Assembly (NCBI GenBank): GCA_029834535.1
Contig: JAQMWT010000314.1
Location: 434,001 to 498,000 of the forward strand
Direction of reading: 5' to 3'
Source of the DNA: Chrysophaeum taylorii
Lineage: Eukaryota > Sar > Pelagophyceae > Pelagomonadales > Pelagomonadaceae
DNA length: 64,000 nucleotides
Shown here: positions 56,417 through 64,000 of the stretch, one piece after another
How the letters are laid out: every line of letters starts with the position of its first letter
Numbering within the stretch: position 1 is the first letter of the stretch
Position numbers and translations under genes: made by a program
The notes under the pieces: model-generated
Told to the model about the DNA's origin: nothing
What the model saw: only the letters and a program-made list of their open reading frames with translations
Databases searched by the model: none

Positions 56417-59400
56417 TTAATTACCCTTCTCGAGTAGTAAGTACACTCTGTTACCCTCCTTACCCAAGTCCGTCTTTTCTCCACTAAAGATTTTGAGGAT
56501 CCTGCTGTGACTGAAAAATCGGCCGACAAAACAACATAACCCCGGGCGTCGAGCTAAGCTCCGACAGGCGAAGAAGCGGCCGCGGCGGACGGACCCAGCA
56601 AACGTCTTCCTTCGCACGTCATCAGCCTCGGGGTGGAGACTATTATCGAGTTTTTTTCGCGGGTCGATCCCCGAGTTGCGGGGGCAGTGGCGGTATAATC
56701 CACTCTCGTGGTGGAGAATCAGGCTTCTTTGCGCGCCGTCCGAGCGCGTCTGGGGAGTGTCGGATGATGCCGCTCCCTGCTGGCTCTCGTTGTCATGCCT
56801 GCCGCCGGAGCTGAGTGGCACGTCAGAACTACACGCGCCCACCCTTTGAAAACAGCTTTGCCCCGCAGTCCCTCGGCGTGCGCCAGCACTCGAAGAAGCA
56901 CAAGCGCAAAAGGGGCTTTTCGGCGCGTGCGTCGACTACTACGCGCTGGGCGTTGTTCGAAAGAAGACCGAGACGGTGGGGATCTCAGCGACGCGGTCGC
57001 CGTCTTTGATCTCGACGCGCGGCGCTCCTCCAAAACCAACTTTGAGGGCGGGCGCAAGAAGAAGAAGAAGAAGAAGATCGAGGCTTTGTACCATGGCCGT
57101 TCGTCAACCAAGAAGACGCGCGTGACCGCAGCAGTCCGGATTGCATCTGGGAGGTCGGAGCGGTGCGCGCCAAAGTCGATCGGACACCACCAATAGTCTC
57201 CGTCCGAAGACCACCACCTGGATGATGTCGCAACGCTCAGGGTGTTATTCGATAACCCCGAGTCGTCGTGTCTTCGAACCATTTATCGGCTCCTCCTGGT
57301 CCTCCGCGCAATGGGCTTTCCCATAAACGAGTTCGGTGCGAGGTGACGGACGATCAATCAACTTGAGCAGCAGTATGATCGGGAGGTCAATGCCAAGGCT
57401 GCCAAGATCGGGATTTGGCGCCAAAAGATGATGGAAGTGTTTCGGGAGGCGACAAATAAATAAGCTCGACTATGAGTCAGTCGCTCCTCTTGCACGTGAC
57501 CGACGTTGGTGTTGGAAGCCATGTCTGAGCTGAATGCCAAAAGGGCAAGGTCGTCGTCGTCATAAAGGCGCAGTTGGCTCATCTTTTGCTCAACATTGTG
57601 GGGACAAAGCACTTCTCGGTCGTCGGAAGGACCGACAACGGGTGAAAGCGCTGGCTAGGCATGGCAGTGGCCATTTCAGGGTATGATGACTCAAATCTGC
57701 CTCGACGCTGCTCGCGAGGTCGCAACTTCGCAGTCGACGACGACGACGACGGATGCTTCACCACGGACGAGCGCGGCCCTTGCGAGCGGCGACTTGGATG
57801 TTGTACTTCGTTCACGACGAGAACCTGCGGCGTCTCGAGATCAAGACGTGGATCAATTCCTACTAATCAAGACGCTTTCCGTTCACAACGTTCGGGTCAG
57901 CGCCATAACGACCTCGTTCCCAACGCGTCCAAGGAGGACATGGCCATGTTAAAGATCCGCAACAAGATACCCGTGATTAAAGACCAGTCCCACATGCTCG
58001 TACTGCACGAGGACGTCGGCTGCACGTTCGTCAAGGCAAGGAAGCGGTACTACGTCGACGACTCCCGCGAGCGCCAGGACGCCAGAGAGTACCGTCGAGT
58101 ACGGACGAGGCTATTTTTTTCGCTACGAACTGCGCGTTTACAAGTGCGTGGAAATCAAATCACCAAGAAAGCGGCCGACGCGCTCCGTGTCATCTCCCTC
58201 TCGGCCACGAGTACAATAAGGTCATCGAGGTCACGCGGCAACGGTCGATTTCCACCTCGACGAATGGGACAACTTCGAGTCCTGGCGCCTCGAGTACCTC
58301 AAGTCTCGCACGTCCCGATTGACCACGTCTACGGCTTTTATCTTCGCGAGCGGCAACCTGATAAGCCGCAAGATCAGCTGCTCCACCTCAGCCAGGGCTG
58401 TCGCCGAGACCGGACCATCGACGTCCAAACACCGACGGGCCCGGGACATGCTCCGAGCGTATGTGGCCTCGCCCTCGGTATCCATATTCCAACGTGGGTT
58501 TTGGACGACGTCGACATTTTTTATGGCCCGCATTTCCCCAACGTCCTTGGCGTCGACTGCGTGCGCGTTTGAAGGGCGTACAAAGGGCTCGGCGAGTCTT
58601 TCGTGTGCTGGTTTCACCGTCCGCGCGTGCCGCTGGCGAGAGCTGTCGGTCAAGAGGAGCTCGACGCAAAGCTCAAAGAGTGCATGTTCGTTACAGAAGC
58701 CGAGGACAAAGCAGAGCGGGCGCGACCGAGGCGGCAGGGTCAGTGTTGCTCCTCGCGGACCCCCGCACTTCGACCCAGGCGATCGGATACCACCTGCTCA
58801 TCGCTTGAGGACACAACTGCAAAAGGAGTGGTGGGGGCGTCCGCCTCGCGCCGAAGGGTGGTTGCCTGCTTAAGGAAGAAGGCACGATATTGGAGAAGTG
58901 ACTAAACATGGTCGCGACGATGAAACGACGCGGATGCGGGCTTCGTCGGACGATGGGCTGCGTCCCCGGGCGGTGACGTTCGAGCAGCAGCTGCCGGCAC
59001 AGACGGACGTCTCCGTCACCAGCGAGAACATCAAGAATAAAGCAAGAGCAAAAAATATAAAAGTTTCTGGACAAAGAAACTCCGTCCGAAACAGACTAGT
59101 CTGATAAGGTTTTTTTCACCCGCGGGCAAAGAATAATAATAATCATAAGCCTGCGACGATAATCAAAAAAAACCTCGAAAGCAATGTTATGTCCCGACTT
59201 ATTTTACCAGCAAATTGCTCGCTCCAGGAGGGGGGGGGGGGAGGTTGTTCGTATATGAGTTCGCGAAATGCGATGATGTCTGTCTCCTTGCATCGACGCC
59301 GTCGTCGGCAGAGCCAGACGAGACCCTGCTGGCCCTGCGCTCGAAGAGTCGGACGATGAGGAGCCAGAAGGAGAGGACGAGCCTGACGAGGAAGCTGCTT

Positions 59401-60470
59401 CGGAGGCAAAGCCGAGAATCGTTCGGTGCGTGCCACCGAGTGGCTCGACACAGTTGTGTGCCAACTGCGCCTAGGAAGAGTGCAAGTCGTCGTCGAAATG
59501 TGTGTGTGTCAAGGCTTCGGAAGCAAGAGGCGTTTTTCTTGGACACGTGTGTGGGCGAACAGACGAGGTTTTTCTTGCTTGAAGTGTCAAGATAGCGAGG
59601 TGTGCTGGTCACAGAAGAGATTTGCCACAAAAATCTGATTTCGAATGAATTACGGGAGCGGGTCATTTTCATTCTGTAGCGCGATTTTTGGTATGCCGCC
59701 GCCGCCGCGCGCGGCTAACGCCGCCGACGTTAAGTACTTGGTAGTCGTCCGCCGCCGGCTCCCGTTGAGTCCCGTCGAGTCGCCGGAGACCGACATGACG
59801 CCCGTCGACGGGGGAGCACGCTGGGTCCGACTGCTTCGAGCCGCGTGCGCTTCCCGACACGACGACCGTGATGGAGAAATCGATCTCACAGCATCACCTT
59901 GTTCAAGACTACGAGATCGATCTCGCAGCATCACCTTGTTTAAGACGCTAGTGGCGGCTTTTTTGGATCCAGTCACCCTGTGCTCCCTCGAGACTCTACG
60001 CACCGGGAAGCGCTACGGACCACTTCCCCTTTTTTTCTTCTGCGAGTGGCAGGGCACGATCGATCCGTATCACGAACAAGGTTTAGTTATTATTCTTTCT
60101 TTCGTGGGGCTTGCTCATCATCGAAGTGGGTCACTCGTCGCGCCACAACGACAAGTTGTCGAGCCCGCCGGGCTCTCTCCTCGAGATAAGTAAAACGCGG
60201 GCTTGGATTGGCGGGGAGCAGGCCATCATACTTCTTCGCAAACACGGACGAGGGCTGACTCGGCGAAGTTCGCAACTCAGGGCTCGCCAGTACGAAAGGC
60301 TGTGTCGCGACATGACCGGCGGCAAGCGGTGGACAGAAAGGAAAGCCAGCCTCCGGAGGAGACTGGGTCAGGCGGGCGACTTGTCCCAAAAAGCCCAACA
60401 AGCCGCAAAGTATGTCTGTCTGCGCGAGGCCTCTCTCCTCTCGAGAGAGTGTCGAAATTAATTTGAAGAG
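56417..60470. pseudogene. Second broken coding region, family unknown
   Basis: Four kilobases of mostly plus-strand protein-like pieces in changing frames, for example around 56860-57190, 57230-57460, 57900-58120, 58240-58640, 59280-59600 and 60110-60460, with many breaks. Local phrases such as LKIRNKIPVIKDQSHMLVLH and FHLDEWDNFESWRLEYLK look like real ancient protein. I could not match a family: neither transposase nor polymerase motifs are evident. It may be one or more dead mobile or virus-like elements, or dead host genes. A 35-bp tandem duplication lies inside at about 59880-59948. Confidence 0.45.
59880..59948. repeat. 35-bp imperfect tandem duplication
   Basis: Two adjacent copies of ATCGATCTCACAGCATCACC-type sequence, differing at a few bases, within the broken coding region. 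Confidence 0.7.
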
Positions 60471-60533
60471 CGAGAGAGACTACGGTTATCGTACATGGTC
60501 GGAGAATATTCCCGAAAAAACAACAACGCGACC

Positions 60534-61523
60534 ATGGACATCGTCGAAGCAAAAGAGACGTACGCGCTGGAGCGCAAGGTCGGCGAGGGGGCGTTCGGCG
60601 AGGTGTTCCGGGGGCGGGACGTACGGACGGGGGTTATCGTCGCCGTGAAACTCCTCCGCGGCGAGCGATCAGAGGTTCCTAAGGCAATGCTTCGCGAACT
60701 CTGGGCGCTCCAGACAATCGAATCCCCGCACGTACCGCGGCTGCTCGCGCATTTTCCCCGAGGTGCCGCGCTCGCGCTCGTCCTCGAGTACAGCGAGAGC
60801 GATCTGCGACGTGTCCTCGACGCGCGCGTCGACGACGCCGGAACGCGCCTCCCGCTGCCCGGTCCAGTCGCCGCTTCGTGGCTCAAGGATCTGCTTACCG
60901 GACTCAAGCACGTCCACGAGACGCGGCTCGTGCACCGAGACGTCAAGCCGTCGAACCTGCTCATCGCGCGGGACGGCGTTGCCCGCCTCGCCGATTTCGG
61001 ACAGTGTCGTCCGCTGACGGGAGGCGACTATTCGCACCAGGTATCGACGCGGTGGTATCGCGCGCCCGAGCTTTTGTTCGGAGCTAAAAGATACGGCGCG
61101 GGGGTCGACATTTGGGGCGCCGCCGCGCTTTTCGCCGAAATGCTCGAAAACCAGGTCCTCTTTCCCGGCAACTCGGACATCGAGCAGCTCGTGGTCGTCT
61201 TCAAGAAGATGGGCACGCCGGCACCGTCTCGCTGGCCGAGTGCCAGCGACCTCCCGGACTTTGACAAAATATCCTTTCCCGACGCCGAGCCCGAGCCCTT
61301 CGACCGCGTCGCGCCCTCGGCGAGCGACCTCGCCCTCGACCTCCTCAAACGGACGCTCGTCCTCGAGCCCGCCTGGCGCCTGACGGCTTCGCAGGCCCTC
61401 GACCACCCCTGCTTTGCTTCCTCTTCCAGCCCCGCCGCCGAACGTCAAGTTTTGGCCGAATTGGTCGCCAACACCCCCGAAAATCCGAGGACTCTCCGGA
61501 AGGAGCCACCCCCCGGCTACTAA
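60534..61523 (+). CDS. CDK20: Cyclin-dependent kinase 20 (CCRK) homologue
   Basis: 329 residues from ATG 60534, which sits in the strong context ACCATGG; an in-frame ATG at 60495 would add 13. The kinase is complete: GEGAFGEV glycine loop, catalytic Lys in VAVKLL (residue 39), HRDVKPSNLLI, DFG in LADFGQCRPL and the activation segment YSHQVSTRWYRAPELLFGAKRY, which is diagnostic of CDK20 together with GVDIWG, NQVLFPGNSDIEQL and LPDFDKISFPD. The CDK cyclin helix is replaced by ELWALQTIE, as expected of the CCRK group. CDK20 acts on ICK/MAK kinases to control ciliary length, supporting a flagellated life stage. Confidence 0.9.
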   Translation: MDIVEAKETYALERKVGEGAFGEVFRGRDVRTGVIVAVKLLRGERSEVPKAMLRELWALQTIESPHVPRLLAHFPRGAALALVLEYSESDLRRVLDARVDDAGTRLPLPGPVAASWLKDLLTGLKHVHETRLVHRDVKPSNLLIARDGVARLADFGQCRPLTGGDYSHQVSTRWYRAPELLFGAKRYGAGVDIWGAAALFAEMLENQVLFPGNSDIEQLVVVFKKMGTPAPSRWPSASDLPDFDKISFPDAEPEPFDRVAPSASDLALDLLKRTLVLEPAWRLTASQALDHPCFASSSSPAAERQVLAELVANTPENPRTLRKEPPPGY

Positions 61524-62540
61524 GACCCGTTCTCTACCGGATAAACTTGGCCAAATAATCAGGGCGGGATATTTGGAGGATTTTCAAATAATCCGACCTG
61601 ACTTGGGTCGGGTTTTTCGAGGGCGCCAAAATGAAAAAAATTAAGTGCCATATACCGACCATGGCGAGGACCACGAAGGAAGCGCAGCGGCGGGCAGCGA
61701 CGCTGAAGATCAAACCCGGCTGGGCTGCGATGACGATGTAGAGCTGGACCCCGAAGGTTGGTTTCGCGGCCGGAAAACAACAAACACCTCATGGCGGGGA
61801 TCAAGCGCCGGGCGGCAGAGCAAATCGTGCCGGAGCCCAGGTGCAAGGCCTGGAACTGGTCCGCGCTCGTGGCTTGGCTCGAGATGGTGGAAACGAGGAG
61901 TGCCACGCTCTTCACACTGAGTAACTCGGCCGAGTCGGAGCCGGAGGGCGCAGAGTCAGAGGCTGCGTCTGTCGACGCGGCGCGTGCGGCCGCGACTGAG
62001 GCTGTGTCCCCGAGCTGGCGCAACCTGCTTTGTGAAGCTCGCTCGCCGCCGTCGCCGTCGAAGAATCGCTGGTCGAAGGATCCCTGCCGATCGCGGATGG
62101 TCATGTCCATCGTCCAGACGCGAGACGCCCACCTTTTTTTTGCGGGTCATAACGCCATCTTGGCAAAACCTTGAGGAGCGTGCAGCTTGCACTGGGAGGA
62201 GCTGGCCAAGGTCTGCAAATCGAACGATCCAGCAGTGGACGATATCCTGTATGCCGCCGATCCTGATGTTCCCGAGCTCGTCAGGAACCTACAACTCCCT
62301 CCTTACCTTCTCGACTCCACCTCCGCGCCTCGTCACCTAAAAAACCTCCTCCGCCCCCTGGCGGCCGGCCCGCCCCTGCCACCGGCCGCCTCCTCCGATA
62401 TGAAGAGTGCTATCGTTATACTTAGCGCTGCCGAGGGCGCAAAAGAAGCCCCTCCTCGCGGAGGAGGGGGCGCCTCAACCATAGTGCGCGGGGTGGGGAC
62501 TTGGCGAGGTGGGACAGGACCTTTCGCTGCGATTCGACGA
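61524..62540. other. Decayed coding-like DNA beside the Harbinger fragment
   Basis: Plus-strand pieces with protein-like composition (MARTTKEAQRRAATLKIKP near 61661; RCKAWNWSALVAWLEMVE near 61840; LHWEELAKVCKSNDPAVDD near 62188), in different frames. They could be the second (DNA-binding) ORF of a Harbinger-type transposon, but no domain is certain. Confidence 0.3.
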
Positions 62541-62544
62541 TGCT

Positions 62545-63175
62545 TTACCGCAGTAAAATGCAGCAACCGTCGATGGCACCCACCACGCTTCGAAGGACCG
62601 CGGGGCTTGACTTGCGAGCCCAGCCCGCCTCCAGTTTCTCGAGTTCCATCTCGTCGTCCAGCGGGAAGTCTGTAGGGGACGTGTTGTTGATGGCTTCAAC
62701 ACATCTCCAAATCGATCGATAAAACTCCGCCGGAGACACCCCAAAGTTAGAGCAGATATCGAGGAGGTAGCTCCCCCCAGCAAGGTAGCGTATGCTGATC
62801 GCAAGTCTGACCTCGGCGCATACCTCGAACCCAGAAGAACGCACGGCTCTCTCGATGTCTTGCGTCTGTATCTCCCTCCGCACCAACTCCAGCAACTCGT
62901 TGAAATAAATGCTAGACCTCCATGCGATACATCCGTCGAAATTTTCGTGGACCCTCTGTCCGCACGTGATGATGCCACTCTTTACGCGACGCACGAAGCT
63001 TGGGCCCCGTCGGCCCCGGGCGCTTTTCACGGTCAAACGCACCAAATGCGGTGATCGCTGCGATTCGACGACGCTTTTTCGCTTCGGCGATCTCGGTCGT
63101 GCGATACTCGTCGTCGCTGTCCGATTCGGAGTCGCTCGTATCAGGGCGCCGTCGTTCAAGTCGTGACGCGGACAT
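62545..63175 (-). mobile_element. PIF/Harbinger transposase N-terminal fragment
   Basis: The minus strand encodes, in two frames, an acidic/basic N-terminus (MSASRLERRRPDTSDSESD, frame starting 63175) and then a Harbinger-type helical region and first catalytic block: VRLAISIRYLAGGSYLLDIC, FGVSPAEFYRSIWRCVEAIN, FPLDDEMELEKL, LRSVVGAIDGCCILL (family: ..GaiDG..i.i, first Asp of the DDE triad). A frameshift lies near 62930. The rest of the DDE domain is missing after the stop at 62545, so this is a truncated, inactive copy. Confidence 0.75.
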
Positions 63176-63336
63176 TTATTAAATATTATACAAGCCGCAA
63201 AACAAAACCATCAAATCCATTTCATTTTTACATCACTGGTAAAGAACTGACACGTAAAGTGGGCCAAATAAGGTGCTGCCCTTACTATTCGGCCGACTTT
63301 CACTTTGGTAATCGGGTAGAGAACGGGTCTAACAAG
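63176..63336. other. Short spacer upstream of the lactonase-like gene
   Basis: AT-rich; probably promoter and 5' UTR of the following gene. No motif is claimed. Confidence 0.3.
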
Positions 63337-64000
63337 ATGCGATGGAAAGCAGTAGCGGCGTTCATGTCGTCTTCGGTTTGGAGGAGCGCGCTTCACGAGG
63401 AGCGCGTGTTGTCGCCGCGCCGCGTCGAGAACGCAAGTAGTAGTAGTGGTAGTAGTAGTAGTTGCGTGACCGGTCGCGAGCGCGTGTCGTTCGAGGAGTG
63501 GACGGCCGAGTTCGGCGAGCTGATCACGGGCGAGTTCGAGATCCTCGCCGAGGGCGATATATCGGCGCACGAGGCGGCGATATTCGTGGAGCAGGAAGGG
63601 TACGCGTGCCTGGTGTTTACCACCAAGCCATATCTAGGAGGGAAAGGACTCTTCGTCGTCGACATCAAGAGGCTGTGGTTGGAAGGGCCGCGCGCGGGCG
63701 AAATCCAAGTCGTCCACTCGAGTCGAAACCTCGCGAACGGCGGGACGATCGGCGTCGATAATCGGCTCTACTTTTGCTTCCAGGGGGGAGGTGAGGACCC
63801 GTCCCTTCCCTCGGGGATCTACTCGGTCTCCCCCGACGACTGGGGCGACTGGGAGACGGTGGTCGAAAATTGGCATGGCCACGGCTTCAACTCGCCTAAC
63901 GACATCGCGATACGAAGGACTGATGGCACGATATGGTTTACCGACCCCTCGTACGCCTACGCGCAGGGCCGCGCCCCCCCGCCGACGCTGGGCGAGTGGG
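63337..64000 (+). CDS. SMP-30/gluconolactonase-type beta-propeller protein, 3'-partial
   Basis: ATG at 63337 opens a frame that stays open to the window edge (221 codons visible). After a Ser-rich N-terminus from an AGT repeat (63434-63463), residues about 55-221 resemble the lactonohydrolase/SMP-30 propeller: EILAEGDISAHEAAIFVE, YLGGKGLFVVDI, NRLYFCFQGG, GIYSVSPDDW, then the hallmark GHGFNSPNDIAIRRTDGTIWFTDPSYAYAQG, whose Asn and Asp bind the catalytic calcium. The family hydrolyses sugar lactones and related esters. The C-terminal blades lie beyond the window. No signal peptide is obvious. Confidence 0.85.
   Translation, partial: MRWKAVAAFMSSSVWRSALHEERVLSPRRVENASSSSGSSSSCVTGRERVSFEEWTAEFGELITGEFEILAEGDISAHEAAIFVEQEGYACLVFTTKPYLGGKGLFVVDIKRLWLEGPRAGEIQVVHSSRNLANGGTIGVDNRLYFCFQGGGEDPSLPSGIYSVSPDDWGDWETVVENWHGHGFNSPNDIAIRRTDGTIWFTDPSYAYAQGRAPPPTLGEW

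Overview
The window is nuclear DNA of a eukaryote with a compact, intron-poor genome, most likely a photosynthetic alga with a secondary plastid; a pelagophyte-like stramenopile is my best guess. This rests on three things. The proteome is eukaryotic (SmG, eL34, CNOT9, UPF3-like, Vti1-like SNARE, CDK20, class II HDAC). Several N-termini look like heterokont bipartite plastid targeting (for example TTAFV, TMAFVQ and VRGLQS after a short hydrophobic run). Genes are mostly single GC-rich exons on both strands, separated by AT-richer, microsatellite-loaded spacers. CDK20 suggests a lineage that builds flagella. The species is not determined.

Layout. 0-14 kb: PutA-type proline catabolism enzyme (partial), a 2OG-oxygenase/Sel1 protein, sulfotransferase, TLC-domain membrane protein, a plastid dehydrogenase-like protein, a KIX protein, a TIPE-RGS fusion, a SNARE, a UPF3-like protein and SmG. 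14.3-16.6 kb: a broken coding fossil of unknown family. 16.6-30.7 kb: PhyH-like oxygenase, M20 amidohydrolase, a PH/Tudor/EF-hand protein, ankyrin protein, GH18 chitinase, DGAT2, a SAM-Pellino E3 ligase (two exons) and an EF-hand membrane protein. 31.1-35.3 kb: a transposon graveyard with a Helitron helicase fragment, a broken hAT element and an intact-looking 259-bp MITE with terminal inverted repeats and target duplication. 35.4-56.1 kb: a dense housekeeping block with CNOT9, WD40, eL34, EF-hand-like protein, plastid protein, glycosyltransferase, thioredoxin, RRM protein, ADAT1, DnaJ-ShKT, NAA40, NudC-type Nudix, fucosyltransferase-like, a C45/AAT-like Ntn hydrolase and HDAC (three exons). 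56.2-60.5 kb: a second broken coding region. 60.5-64 kb: CDK20, a Harbinger transposase fragment and the start of an SMP-30/lactonase protein that runs off the end.

The genes do not form one pathway. Gene organisation itself is notable: divergent start codons can be only 26-68 bp apart, convergent genes share stop-codon bases (CTAA, CTAG), and introns are as short as 39 bp. The most interesting proteins are two relatives of animal immune or lipid-signalling factors with unusual architectures: a TIPE (TNFAIP8-like) domain fused to an RGS domain, and a Pellino FHA/RING E3 ligase carrying an N-terminal SAM-like domain and a short upstream ORF.
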